NCBI GenBank assembly: GCA_023412845.1
Contig: JAEZRH010000121.1
Coordinates: 1 to 27,640, forward strand
Length of the DNA: 27,640 nt
Reading direction: 5' to 3'
From: Bacillota bacterium
GTDB lineage: Bacteria > Bacillota > Clostridia > Oscillospirales > Acutalibacteraceae
The notes under the pieces are model-generated. The model ran no database searches. It was not told the DNA's origin and saw nothing but the letters and a program-made list of their open reading frames with translations. Shown here in pieces: positions 7,538 through 15,284 of the stretch (positions within the stretch are counted from its first letter, which is position 1; every line of letters begins with the position of its first letter). The position numbers and the translations under genes are program-made.

Positions 7538-8281
7538 TCACGGTCCCTTTCCGTCCGGCTGCGTCCTGCGGTACAGGACGCAGCCCGCGGCGCCGAGGAT
7601 GCAGACCAGAAGAAGCAGCCCTGCGCCGAGGCGGTACTCCCCGGAGCCGATGGCTCCGCCGCCGAACGAACACGCAAGCAGGGACGGCGCGCGCGCCGCC
7701 GTCGAAATCAGGAGGAACCGCCGGAAATTCTGCGGAACAAGGCCCGCCGTGAACACAAAAAGGCGTTTCGGCGTGCCGGGCACCAGAAAGACGAGGAACG
7801 TTGTCAGGTCGCGCAGCTTCTCGCTGCGGAACCACCGCGCCCCGCGCTGCCTTTCCGGCGGAAAAAAGCGGTCCGCGGCGCGGTGGCCGTACTCCACGGT
7901 AAAAAGGTAGATCGCCGCCGTAGAGACCGCCGCGGAAGAGACGCTGAGCAGAAAACCCTGCGCCCTGCCGAACAGATACCCGCCCGCCGCCGCGGTCAGC
8001 TCGAGCGGGATGGGCAGGAAGCCCTGGAGGATCTGGATGCCCCAGAACGCGGCGGCGCCGAACGCCCCCTGCGAACGGATGAATTCCCTCATGCGCCGGG
8101 GGTCGGCAATAAGCTGCCGCAGCGGATGCAGCAGAAGGACCATAAGCAGCACGGTGAAGGCAGCCGCGGCGAGAAGGACCGTCCAGCCCCAAATCGCCTC
8201 CCTGCGCGCGCACGGCCCCGCTTTTCTGCGCGGGGAACCCGGTTTTTTGCCGCGCGTCGCCCCTGTCCGTACAATTCTCAT
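7538..8281 (-). CDS. VTT/TVP38/TMEM64 (DedA-like) membrane protein
   Basis: The 247-residue polytopic protein has an Arg/Lys-rich cytoplasmic N-terminus (1-30), a first membrane helix (WTVLLAAAAFTVLLMVLLL), then the VTT (SNARE-associated) domain. The domain shows GIQILQGFLPIPLELTAAAG, the re-entrant signature, then GYLFGRAQGF, and later LVFLVPGTPKRLFVFTAGL. Family members are proposed lipid scramblases or transporters; the specific function here is unknown. I chose the ATG at 8281 because GGGAG lies 5 nt upstream. The open frame extends to 8323 without a ribosome site. It lies downstream of nfo with a 100-bp gap. Confidence 0.82.
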   Translation of the reverse strand: MRIVRTGATRGKKPGSPRRKAGPCARREAIWGWTVLLAAAAFTVLLMVLLLHPLRQLIADPRRMREFIRSQGAFGAAAFWGIQILQGFLPIPLELTAAAGGYLFGRAQGFLLSVSSAAVSTAAIYLFTVEYGHRAADRFFPPERQRGARWFRSEKLRDLTTFLVFLVPGTPKRLFVFTAGLVPQNFRRFLLISTAARAPSLLACSFGGGAIGSGEYRLGAGLLLLVCILGAAGCVLYRRTQPDGKGP

Positions 8282-8381
8282 AGCCGCTCCCTGTCTCCCG
8301 CCCGGCGTGCGGCCGGCCGGCATTTCACTTCTATGCTATGCGGACGCGGGGAGCGTTATACAAAAAGCGCGCGGCAGAAAA

Positions 8382-9215
8382 TCACCCGGCGTAAGCCCCG
8401 CGGATGCGCGCGATTTCCGCCGCGTATCCGTCAAGGTCGTTGGGCGTCTCCAGCACGAAGGGAATGCCGCGCAGGGACGGATGGTTCACGACGCGCATGA
8501 TGGCCTCAAAGCCGAGGTTGCCCTCGCCGATTTTCTCGTGGCGGTCCTTGTGGCTACCGGGAGGGTTCTTGCTGTCGTTCAGATGGATGGCCCTGAGCCT
8601 GTCGAGTCCGATGACGCGGTCGAACTCGCGCAGAACGCCGTCGAAGTCGCCGATGACGTCATAGCCCGCGTCGGAGATATGGCAGGTGTCGAGGCACACG
8701 CCCATTTTATCCGTGAGCCCGATCCCGTCGAGAATGCGGCGGATCTCCCCGAACGTTCCGCCGACCTCGCTGCCCTTGCCCGCCATGGTCTCGAGCAGCA
8801 CGGTCGTGGTCTGCTCCGGCTTCAGCGCCGCGTTGATGGCTTCGCAGATCAGGCGGATGCCCTCGTCGGCGCCCTGGCCCACGTGGCTGCCGGGGTGCAG
8901 ATTATAATAGTTGCCCGGTACGTATTCCATCCTCGCAAGATCGTCCTGCAGGATATTGTTGCCGAACTCCCGCGTCTTTTCCTCCGCGGAGCATACGTTC
9001 ATGGTGTACGGCGCATGGGCGACGAGCGGCCCGAAGCCGTGCTCCTTTTCCAGCGCGAGAAACGCCTCAACATCTTTGGGGTCGATGTCTTTGGCGCGTC
9101 CACCGCGCGGATTGCGCGTGAAGAACTGGAACGTGTTGGCCCCGGCCTTGAGCGCGTCCTTTCCCATTGCGAGGAAGCCCTTCGCCGCTGACAGATGGCA
9201 TCCGAGATACAGCAA
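8382..9215 (-). CDS. nfo: endonuclease IV (AP endonuclease)
   Basis: Endonuclease IV is a zinc-dependent TIM-barrel enzyme that cleaves 5' of abasic sites and trims blocked 3' ends in base-excision repair. The 277 residues carry the family signatures in order: CHLSAAKGF, YYNLHPGSHVG (metal His), VLLETMAGKGSE (metal Glu), CLDTCHISDAGYD (metal Asp and His), HLNDSKNPPGSHKDRHEKIG, and the terminal VLETPND. The start codon is TTG at 9215, with AAGGAGG 8 nt upstream and the family's usual YLGCHLSAAKGF right after it; there is no nearby ATG. It has its own sigma-A promoter at 9292-9320. Confidence 0.94.
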   Translation of the reverse strand: MLYLGCHLSAAKGFLAMGKDALKAGANTFQFFTRNPRGGRAKDIDPKDVEAFLALEKEHGFGPLVAHAPYTMNVCSAEEKTREFGNNILQDDLARMEYVPGNYYNLHPGSHVGQGADEGIRLICEAINAALKPEQTTTVLLETMAGKGSEVGGTFGEIRRILDGIGLTDKMGVCLDTCHISDAGYDVIGDFDGVLREFDRVIGLDRLRAIHLNDSKNPPGSHKDRHEKIGEGNLGFEAIMRVVNHPSLRGIPFVLETPNDLDGYAAEIARIRGAYAG

Positions 9216-9291
9216 TGCCGTTTCCTCCTTCCGCCGCCCGCCGCGGAAAGGCCGCGCAGGCGCGTGGTATCATGTTTTTTTATATATTTCA

Positions 9292-9320
9292 ACAATACAC
9301 GAAAACACGGCGGCAGTCAA
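9292..9320 (-). promoter_or_regulatory. sigma-A promoter of nfo
   Basis: Minus strand TTGACT (9320-9315), a 17-nt spacer and TATTGT (9297-9292) predict a start near 9285 and a leader of about 70 nt. The promoter follows the thiT terminator by about 80 bp, so nfo is independent of the thiamine switch. Confidence 0.7.
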
Positions 9321-9397
9321 ATAATATCTATGCGGTGGCCGTGCCTGCCGGGAGTTACGCTAAGACACACCAAAAGGGCTTTTCAACCCAATAAAAA

Positions 9398-9425
9398 GAC
9401 GGGAGACGTCTTAGACTCTCCCGTC
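9398..9425 (-). terminator. intrinsic terminator of the thiT transcript
   Basis: A perfect 9-bp stem (GACGGGAGA at 9398-9406 with TCTCCCGTC at 9417-9425) is followed on the minus strand by TTTTTATT. It lies about 147 nt after the thiT stop, leaving a long 3' UTR. Confidence 0.85.
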
Positions 9426-9478
9426 GAAAAAGCTATTCCATTTACACTGCGGTTAGTTGCGGGCCCGTCCGTAAGCGT

Positions 9479-9520
9479 ACAGACAGCCTGATCCGCGGGA
9501 GCTGTCTGTGCCCCTCCCGC
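9479..9520 (-). other. interleaved inverted repeats (possible H-type pseudoknot) in the thiT 3' UTR
   Basis: Reading the minus strand, GCGGGAG (9520-9514), ACAGACAG (9509-9502), CTCCCGC (9501-9495) and CTGTCTGT (9486-9479) lie in the order A-B-A'-B'. The two perfect stems (7 and 8 bp) have connecting loops of 4, 0 and 8 nt. This is the topology of a compact H-type pseudoknot, or of two mutually exclusive hairpins. It is 53 nt downstream of the thiT stop and 54 nt ahead of the terminator stem. No known RNA family was recognised. The rest of the 357-bp gap between nfo and thiT holds only the terminator and the nfo promoter and leader. Confidence 0.45.
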
Positions 9521-9572
9521 CAACAAAGACAGTCCGGACTTTCCGCTGCGCCACGGCGGGGCTTGTGCGGAC

Positions 9573-10151
9573 TCAGTCCGCCAGGAAGCGGGACAAGGGC
9601 TTAAAGATCAGCACGCCGACCACGGCGCACAGGGCGAAATCCGGCAGAAGGAACGCATTGTAGGCAAACGAATACGCCCACGCGTGGACGCCCCATTCCT
9701 TCGGTACGAACGAGGCATAGGCCGTTGCACCGGCCACGACATGCGAAAGATACCGCAGCGCGACGGCGGTCGTCATGCCGCCGAGGAACTTCCCGAAGCC
9801 TTTGCCGTAAACGCCCGCAAGGCCCAGAAACGTAAAGGCCAGCAGATAGTCGAGCAGGAACGAGACCGTCACCGCCGTAGGTGTGAGGCCCCACGACAGC
9901 ACGGCGGAGAAGTCCAGAAGAAGCTGGATGACGCTGTAAGTAAAGCCGGTCACAAGGCCCCATTTCGGCCCGTACTTGTAGCTGATAAGCAGCACCGGCA
10001 GCATGCTGCACAGCGTGACCGACCCGCCGAGCGGCATCTGGTAGATTTTTACCAGGCTGAGCGCCGTTGCGAGCGCGAGCATGACCGCGCTTTCCACAAG
10101 GCGCAGCGTCTTCGGGTTAAGGCCCGATTTTCCTGTTGAACTGTTTCCCAT
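9573..10151 (-). CDS. thiT: ECF transporter S component for thiamine (ThiT)
   Basis: ThiT is the membrane substrate-binding subunit of an energy-coupling-factor transporter. It captures thiamine and works with a shared EcfA/A'/T module that is not encoded in this window. The 192 residues form about six helices. Characteristic segments are the N-terminal ALATALSLVKIYQMPLGGSV and the thiamine-site region with KEWGVHAWAYSFAYNAFLLP, matching the Trp/Tyr/Asn-rich pocket of characterised ThiT. I chose the ATG at 10151 because AGGAGGG lies about 9 nt upstream; the longer frame to 10202 runs into the attenuator T tract. A TPP riboswitch and terminator immediately upstream confirm the vitamin assignment. 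Expression should fall when thiamine pyrophosphate is plentiful. Confidence 0.93.
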   Translation of the reverse strand: MGNSSTGKSGLNPKTLRLVESAVMLALATALSLVKIYQMPLGGSVTLCSMLPVLLISYKYGPKWGLVTGFTYSVIQLLLDFSAVLSWGLTPTAVTVSFLLDYLLAFTFLGLAGVYGKGFGKFLGGMTTAVALRYLSHVVAGATAYASFVPKEWGVHAWAYSFAYNAFLLPDFALCAVVGVLIFKPLSRFLAD

Positions 10152-10194
10152 TTTGTTACACCCTCCTGTTGCGTGACCGGAATTCTGCCCGGGG

Positions 10195-10233
10195 CAAAAC
10201 AAAAGCGCTCCGCGGGGAGTGCCCGCGAAGCGC
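10195..10233 (-). terminator. attenuator terminator of the TPP riboswitch
   Basis: A 12-bp stem with one wobble (10205-10216 with 10222-10233, 5-nt loop) is followed on the minus strand by TTTTGTTTTG. It lies 10 nt after the aptamer and 43 nt before thiT. It is the expected OFF structure, forming when TPP binds and the anti-terminator is lost. Confidence 0.88.
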
Positions 10234-10243
10234 CGAATCTCGT

Positions 10244-10330
10244 CTTTCCTACGCTGGCATTATCCAGATCAGGTTAAGGGTTTGAAGCGTCAGTCCGCTT
10301 CGTCTCAGCCGGGAATACCCAGCACCCCTG
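10244..10330 (-). ncRNA. TPP riboswitch (THI element)
   Basis: The minus strand shows the conserved thi-box parts in order: GGGGTGC at the 5' side (about 10328-10322), GGCTGAGA, a variable P3 hairpin arm (GAAGCGGACTGACGCTTC), ACCCTTAACCTGATCTGG, and ATAATGCCAGCGTAGGAA at the 3' side. It is followed by an intrinsic terminator and thiT, which makes it a transcriptional OFF switch. Confidence 0.96.
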
Positions 10331-10350
10331 TATCAAATTTTTACGTCAAT

Positions 10351-10380
10351 ATTATACGACGGCGCTCTGCCGTTTGTCAA
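10351..10380 (-). promoter_or_regulatory. consensus sigma-A promoter of the riboswitch-thiT transcript
   Basis: Minus strand TTGACA (10380-10375), an 18-nt spacer and TATAAT (10356-10351) match consensus exactly. The promoter overlaps the last codons of the upstream HAD gene, and that gene's TAA stop (10354-10352) is part of the -10 box. The transcript would start about 14 nt ahead of the aptamer. Confidence 0.85.
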
Positions 10381-11026
10381 GGAGCTTGCAGTACAGACCG
10401 TCCACCGTGCGGGAAAAGGTCTTTCCGCCCTCGCGCCGCATCTCTTCCTCCGTGCCGAACCCGTACAGGACCCCCACGAAATCCACACCCGCCTTGCGCG
10501 CGCCCGCGGCGTCGTATTTTGTGTCGCCGATCATCACGGCCTGTGCCGGCAGGATGCCGGTCTTTTCCAGAACGGAGCCGATCAGCCGTTCCTTATCGCT
10601 CTCCTTGTCGGACTCGTCCGCCGCGGCGACGTAGTCGAACTTCCCGGAAAGCGCAAAATGGTCCAGCACCTTGCGGGCCATGGAATGAGGCTTTGAGGTG
10701 GCAACGGACAGCAGAGCGCCAGCACCGTGCAGGTCATCCAGCAGTTCCGGAATCCCGCTGTAGACCGAGTTGTTGAATACGCCTTCCGAGCCGTAGATGC
10801 TCCGGAAATACCGAACAGCCTCCTGCGTGCGTTCCGGCGAAAGATGGCAGAACACGCTGAAGCTGCTCCACGTCGGCGGCCCGATAAACCGCCGCAGCGT
10901 GTCGGGCGGAAGCTCCGGGCAGTCCATGTGCCGGACCGTGCGCCTGACGCAGTCGATGATGCCGGGGCCGGAATCGGTGAGGGTGCCGTCGAGGTCGAAA
11001 AAGATGATCCTGTATTTACTCCGCAT
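10352..11026 (-). CDS. HAD hydrolase, phosphoglycolate-phosphatase-like
   Basis: This 224-residue HAD subfamily IA phosphatase has motif I FFDLDGTLTDSGPGI (nucleophile Asp11, acid/base Asp13), a helical cap, motif II VATSKPHSMA, and motif IV MIGDTKYDAAGARKAG. It resembles Gph/PgpP-type phosphatases; the substrate is unproven. I chose the ATG at 11026, which directly precedes the conserved motif and has AGGAAAGG upstream. The longer frame begins with TTG at 11062. The gene overlaps the end of the thioesterase gene by 11 nt, so the two are coupled. Its stop codon lies inside the thiT promoter. Confidence 0.87.
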   Translation of the reverse strand: MRSKYRIIFFDLDGTLTDSGPGIIDCVRRTVRHMDCPELPPDTLRRFIGPPTWSSFSVFCHLSPERTQEAVRYFRSIYGSEGVFNNSVYSGIPELLDDLHGAGALLSVATSKPHSMARKVLDHFALSGKFDYVAAADESDKESDKERLIGSVLEKTGILPAQAVMIGDTKYDAAGARKAGVDFVGVLYGFGTEEEMRREGGKTFSRTVDGLYCKLLDKRQSAVV

Positions 11027-11411
11027 GGGCGCCGCCTTTCCTCTGCTCCGCCTTTTCGACAAACCGGCCGGATTTCACGCTGACGCGCGTGTGTTCGCCG
11101 GAGGCGACGGCCCCGGCCTCGTCCCGGGCCGAAAGGCGGAACGTGAACGTGCGCCCGTCCTGCCCGGTCAATTCCGCTTCTATTGTGACCTCGGAGCCGC
11201 AGGGCGTGGGGGCGGTGTGCCGCACGGTGATCTCCGTGCCGACCGTGGTGCAGCCCTCCGGCACGTACTGCTGCGCTAGCTCGGCCGCCGCGCCCTCGAA
11301 CAGCGCCGCCACCACCGGCGTCGCCAGAACGGGGAGCGTGCCGCTGCCGACCTTTTCAGCCAGCATCTGTTCCGTGACCGTATATTTCTTCGTCAGTTTT
11401 GTCTGTCCCAT
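11016..11411 (-). CDS. hot-dog thioesterase, FlK (fluoroacetyl-CoA thioesterase)-like
   Basis: The 131-residue single-domain hot-dog protein belongs to the FlK-like thioesterase family, which hydrolyses small acyl-CoAs. The catalytic triad of FlK (Thr42, Glu50, His76) has exact counterparts in spacing: Thr31 (LATPVV), Glu39 (LFEGAA) and His65 (VRHTAP). Gly58 corresponds to FlK Gly69. The Phe36 lid residue of FlK corresponds to a Thr or Leu here, so fluoroacetyl specificity is not expected. A detoxifying or general short-acyl-CoA role is likelier. AGGAGG lies 8 nt before the ATG. It is the first gene of a two-gene unit with the HAD phosphatase, driven by an extended -10 promoter at 11476-11484. 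Confidence 0.85.
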   Translation of the reverse strand: MGQTKLTKKYTVTEQMLAEKVGSGTLPVLATPVVAALFEGAAAELAQQYVPEGCTTVGTEITVRHTAPTPCGSEVTIEAELTGQDGRTFTFRLSARDEAGAVASGEHTRVSVKSGRFVEKAEQRKGGAHAE

Positions 11412-11475
11412 TGGAAAAACCTCCTGTCGTGATGCAGGGTCCCGCCGTGCTTAAAATTCGATTTTTAACGGTTTT

Positions 11476-11484
11476 ATTATAGCA
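11476..11484 (-). promoter_or_regulatory. extended -10 promoter of the thioesterase-HAD unit
   Basis: Minus strand TGCTATAAT (11484-11476) is a perfect -10 with a TGN extension. The -35 region (ATGATA-like) is weak. The start would be near 11469, leaving a leader of about 58 nt. Confidence 0.6.
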
Positions 11485-11600
11485 TACGCCCGCGGAATTA
11501 TCATTCCCGATTTTCCATAAGGTTGCGCCGCCGTACGGCCGCTTTTTTGTTGCAGAAGCGGCAAACCGCGCGAATCCCTCTGTTAAATTCCGCCGTTCCA

Positions 11601-11609
11601 TGCTATAAT
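11601..11609 (+). promoter_or_regulatory. extended -10 promoter of the DUF1624-GNAT-tex run
   Basis: TGCTATAAT (11601-11609) has only a weak -35 (TGTTAA, 17 nt upstream). It points away from the thioesterase promoter about 120 bp to the left. Its position rules out the in-frame ATG at 11608 as a start. A small hairpin (CCCGC-TTTTT-GCGGG) lies in the leader. Confidence 0.6.
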
Positions 11610-11655
11610 GGCGTTAACTGCTTCCCGCTTTTTGCGGGCGCGACGGAGGTGCCGA

Positions 11656-12441
11656 ATGCCCGAGACCATTTCCATTCCGGCAGGGCGGCGCAGGATCTAC
11701 CTGATGGACGAGCTGCGCGGCTTTGCGGTCTTCTGCATGATCTTTTACCACGGCTTTTATACGGTCGGTTATATTTTCAATATCGATCTGGGAACGCTTT
11801 TCTTCCGCTTCTTTATGCCTGCGGAGCCGTTCTACGCGGGGCTTTTCATGTTCATTTCGGGCATCGCGTGCAACCTTTCGCACTCGAATCTGAAACGCGG
11901 ACTGAAACTTCTCGCGCTCGCGGTCGGCGTCTCGCTCGCGACGTACCTTGTGATCCCGGATCAGGTGATCGTCTTCGGCATCCTGCACTTCCTCTCGGTC
12001 TGCATGATCCTGAGCGGACTGCTGATGCCGCTGATCGACCGGTTCGGTTTTTCCTGGACGCAGGTCGCGGCCTGCGCCGCGCTGTATCTTTTCACCATGA
12101 ACGTGGAGCGGGGATTCCTCGGCCCCGGCGGGCCGCTGACCCTCAAACTGCCGGATGCGCTGTACCGGACCGATTGGCTGGCCCCGTTTGGCATGTACAG
12201 CCAGACGTTCCGCAGCTCCGATTATTTTTCGCTGCTGCCATGGGTTTTCGTGTTTTTCGCGGGCGTATTCGTCGGCAAGCTCGCAAAGGACGGCAGATTC
12301 CCGGAATTCATGTACAAGCCGCGCGTTCCCGCCTTCTCCTGGATGGGGCGCCACGCGCTGATTTTATATCTCGCGCACCAGCCGGTCATCTACGGCGTGT
12401 GCCTGCTCATCTCGAACATCGTGGGGCGCTTTGCGCGCTAG
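11656..12441 (+). CDS. DUF1624/HGSNAT-type membrane acyltransferase
   Basis: The 261-residue polytopic protein has the DUF1624 (heparan-alpha-glucosaminide N-acetyltransferase catalytic-domain) signature near its start, YLMDELRGFAVFCMIFYHGF, and the closing GRHALILYLAHQPVIYG. About seven membrane helices lie between. Family members are thought to move acyl groups across the membrane onto an extracytoplasmic acceptor; the bacterial substrate is unknown. I chose the ATG at 11656 because GGAGG lies 8 nt upstream and the upstream ATG at 11608 is inside the promoter. It leads the run with the GNAT gene 52 bp downstream. Confidence 0.82.
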   Translation: MPETISIPAGRRRIYLMDELRGFAVFCMIFYHGFYTVGYIFNIDLGTLFFRFFMPAEPFYAGLFMFISGIACNLSHSNLKRGLKLLALAVGVSLATYLVIPDQVIVFGILHFLSVCMILSGLLMPLIDRFGFSWTQVAACAALYLFTMNVERGFLGPGGPLTLKLPDALYRTDWLAPFGMYSQTFRSSDYFSLLPWVFVFFAGVFVGKLAKDGRFPEFMYKPRVPAFSWMGRHALILYLAHQPVIYGVCLLISNIVGRFAR

Positions 12442-12493
12442 CGGATACCCGAAGGGGATATCCGACGAGCTATTATACGGGGAGGATACGACA

Positions 12494-12997
12494 ATGGAAC
12501 ATCTTGAGATCCGGAACGCGCCGCCGGGGCAGGCGAAAGAGCTTGCCGCGCTTGCGCAGCCCATCTGGCGCGAACATTTCACGCCCATCATCGGCGCGGA
12601 TCAGGTGGAATACATGTTGGAGCGATTCCAGTCCGAACAGGCCATGCGCGAACAAATGGAACACGACGGCTACGGGTACTACTTTTTCCTGTGGGACGGG
12701 GAAAAGGCCGGTTACATGGGTGTCCGTCGGGACGGGGACGCGCTGTTCCTCAGTAAGCTGTACGTGAAAAAGGAGTTCCGCGGGCGGAAGATTTCGCGCG
12801 CGGCGCTGGAATTTCTGTTTGACATATGCCGGAAGGAAAAGCTCGGCAGGGTATGGCTGACCTGCAACAAATACAACGCCGCGGCGCTCGCGGCCTACAG
12901 GGCGCTCGGATTCGAAAACGTGCGTCCGCAGGTCTCGGACATCGGCGGCGGGTACGTGATGGATGACTATATTCTGGAAAGGGCGGCAGGACAGTGA
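12494..12997 (+). CDS. GNAT family N-acetyltransferase
   Basis: The 167-residue cytosolic protein has the GNAT fold: beta4 plus the acetyl-CoA loop LYVKKEFRGRKISRAAL, where RGRKIS replaces the usual Q/RxxGxG/A, and the C-terminal CNKYNAAALAAYRALGFEN typical of the family. It should transfer acetyl from acetyl-CoA to an amine; the substrate is unknown. I chose the ATG at 12494 because GGGGAGG lies 8 nt upstream; the longer frame from 12431 has no ribosome site. Its stop overlaps the GTG of tex by 4 nt, so translation is coupled. Confidence 0.85.
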   Translation: MEHLEIRNAPPGQAKELAALAQPIWREHFTPIIGADQVEYMLERFQSEQAMREQMEHDGYGYYFFLWDGEKAGYMGVRRDGDALFLSKLYVKKEFRGRKISRAALEFLFDICRKEKLGRVWLTCNKYNAAALAAYRALGFENVRPQVSDIGGGYVMDDYILERAAGQ

Positions 12998-15195
12998 CGG
13001 ATTTTGCGGCGGAGCTGGCGGAACAGTTCCATCTGCAGAAGTGGCAGACGGAAAAAGTGATCGGACTGATCGACGAGGGAAACACCATCCCGTTCATCGC
13101 GCGCTATCGGAAAGAGGCGCACGGCTCTCTGGACGACCAGACGCTGCGCGAGCTCTCGGAGCGGCTCGACTATCTTCGCTCGCTCGAAAAGCGGCGGGAA
13201 GAGGTCGAAAAGGCCGTCTCCGACGCGGGGGGCATGACGCCGGAGCTCTCGGACGCCCTCGCCAAAGCCTCCACCCTCGCGGAGATTGAGGACCTGTACC
13301 GGCCGTTTAAGCCGAAACGCAAAACGCGCGCCTCCGCGGCAAAGGAGAAGGGCCTCGCCCCTCTGGCGGAGCTGATCTTCCGGCAGAGCGCCGGGACCGA
13401 CCCCCTGCGCGAGGCGGCGGCGTTTGTAAATGAAGAAAAGGGCGTTCCCACGGTGGAGGAAGCGCTCGCGGGGGCGCTTGACATCATCGCGGAGCAGGCT
13501 TCGGACAACGCGGCCATCCGCAAACGGCTGCGCGCCGTCGTGCGGGCGCGGGGCGCGCTCGTTTCGAAGGCGGCGGACGAAAACGCCGACTCGGTCTACA
13601 CGCAGTACTACGATTTCCGCGAGCCGGTCTCGCGCATCGCGGGGCATCGGGTCCTGGCGATCGACCGCGGAGAAAAAGAGGGCTTTCTCAAAGTCTCGGT
13701 CGATTTCGACCGGGCAAAGGGCGCCGGCATCGCCTGCTCCGAAATGACGCGGGGCGATTCCCTTTCCGCGCAGGCGGTGCGTCGGGCGTGCGAAGACGCC
13801 TATGACCGGCTGATCTTTCCCGCCGTGGAGCGCGAGTTCCGCGCAGAACTGACGGAGGCCGCGGACGAATCGGCCGTCAAGGTGTTCGAAGTCAACCTGC
13901 GGAACCTGCTGATGCAGCCGCCGGTGCGCGGAATGACGGTCATGGGCCTCGACCCGGGGTACCGCACGGGCTGCAAGGTCGCCGTCGTCGACCCGACCGG
14001 CCGCGTGCTCGACACCGGCGTAATCTACCCGACCCACTCCGAGCGGAAAAAGCAGGAGGCGGCGGAAACCGTAAAAATTCTGATCCGAAAGCACGGCGTG
14101 CAGGCCATGGCCATCGGCAACGGGACGGCTTCGCGGGAAACGGAGCAGTTCGCCGCGGGCGTGCTCAAAGACATCGGCGGGGGAGCGGCCTACGCCATGG
14201 TCAGCGAGGCGGGGGCCTCGGTCTACTCCGCAAGCAAACTTGCCGCGCAGGAGTTCCCGGACTTCGACGTCACGCTGCGCAGCGCAGTCTCCATCGCCCG
14301 CAGGCTGCAGGACCCGCTGGCGGAGCTGGTCAAAATCGACCCTCAGGCCATCGGCGTGGGGCAGTACCAGCACGACATGCCGAAAAAGCGGCTGGACGAA
14401 GCCCTCGGCGGCGTTGTCGAGGACTGCGTCAACACCGTGGGCGTCGACCTCAACACGGCGTCGCCGTCCCTGCTGGAAAAGGTTGCGGGTCTGACGCCCG
14501 CCGTCTCGAAGAACATCGTGAAATACCGCGAGGAGAACGGCCCGTTCCAAAGCCGGAAAGAGCTTCTCGGCGTGCCGAAGCTCGGCCCGAAGGCGTTCGA
14601 GCAGTGCGCCGGATTTCTGCGCGTTCCGGAGAGCGGAAACATCCTCGACCGCACGGCGGTGCACCCGGAATCCTACGGCGCGGCGGGCAGCCTGCTCAGC
14701 CTCTGCGGCTTCGGCGAAAGCGACGTCGCCGCGGGGAAAATCGCCGCGCTCCGCGAAAAAATAAAAACCCTCGGCGGGCCTGAAAAGGCGGCGGTGGCGA
14801 TCGGAGTCGGCGTTCCGACGCTCGAAGACATCGCCGCGGAACTTCTGCAGCCGGGGCGCGATCCGCGCGACGAGCTGCCCAAGCCGCTGCTGCGCACGGA
14901 CGTGATGTCCATCGAAGATCTGAAGCCCGGCATGGAACTGACCGGCACGGTGCGCAACGTGGTCGATTTCGGGGCGTTCATCGACATTGGCGTCCACGAG
15001 GACGGCCTCGTGCACATCTCTGAGATCTGCGAAAAGTATATCCGCCATCCATGCGAGGTATTGAAGGTCGGAGACACGGTGAATGTGCGCGTGCTTTCCG
15101 TGGACGTGAAAAAACAGCGCATCTCGCTTTCTATGCGGCAGCGTGACGCTGTACCTGCGGCCGGCCGCCAGTCATCCCGGAACTTTTCAACCTGA
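12994..15195 (+). CDS. tex: Tex family S1 RNA-binding protein (transcription accessory protein)
   Basis: Tex is a cytosolic nucleic-acid-binding protein with a conserved but loosely defined role in transcription or RNA metabolism. The 733 residues show the standard order: an N-terminal helical Tex domain (IPFIARYRKEAHGSLDDQ near the start), a YqgF/RNase H-like domain from about 316 (MGLDPGYRTGCKVAVVD), a helix-hairpin-helix region at about 482-545 (VDLNTASPSLLEKVAGLT, then FQSRKELLGVPKLGPKAFEQ), and a C-terminal S1 domain from about 651 (GTVRNVVDFGAFIDIGVHED). The start is a GTG overlapping the GNAT stop. The length is normal for the family. Confidence 0.95.
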   Translation: MTDFAAELAEQFHLQKWQTEKVIGLIDEGNTIPFIARYRKEAHGSLDDQTLRELSERLDYLRSLEKRREEVEKAVSDAGGMTPELSDALAKASTLAEIEDLYRPFKPKRKTRASAAKEKGLAPLAELIFRQSAGTDPLREAAAFVNEEKGVPTVEEALAGALDIIAEQASDNAAIRKRLRAVVRARGALVSKAADENADSVYTQYYDFREPVSRIAGHRVLAIDRGEKEGFLKVSVDFDRAKGAGIACSEMTRGDSLSAQAVRRACEDAYDRLIFPAVEREFRAELTEAADESAVKVFEVNLRNLLMQPPVRGMTVMGLDPGYRTGCKVAVVDPTGRVLDTGVIYPTHSERKKQEAAETVKILIRKHGVQAMAIGNGTASRETEQFAAGVLKDIGGGAAYAMVSEAGASVYSASKLAAQEFPDFDVTLRSAVSIARRLQDPLAELVKIDPQAIGVGQYQHDMPKKRLDEALGGVVEDCVNTVGVDLNTASPSLLEKVAGLTPAVSKNIVKYREENGPFQSRKELLGVPKLGPKAFEQCAGFLRVPESGNILDRTAVHPESYGAAGSLLSLCGFGESDVAAGKIAALREKIKTLGGPEKAAVAIGVGVPTLEDIAAELLQPGRDPRDELPKPLLRTDVMSIEDLKPGMELTGTVRNVVDFGAFIDIGVHEDGLVHISEICEKYIRHPCEVLKVGDTVNVRVLSVDVKKQRISLSMRQRDAVPAAGRQSSRNFST

Positions 15196-15284
15196 TCGGG
15201 CCGGGCGGTCGAAAGAATCTCCCGGATATCCGGCGGCACAGATTTAAAAACGCACAAGCGTGAAAGATAAGAGGGAACAGCAAG

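Noticed and set aside
9531..9560. GGAAAGTCCGGACT on the minus strand, resembling a conserved segment of RNase P RNA
   Set aside because: None of the other conserved RNase P elements follow, and the transcript ends at a terminator after about 130 nt, too short for RNase P RNA.
12967..15048. Minus-strand open frame of 693 codons opposite tex
   Set aside because: Antisense shadow of a complete tex gene; Arg/His/Ala-rich composition and no family signature.
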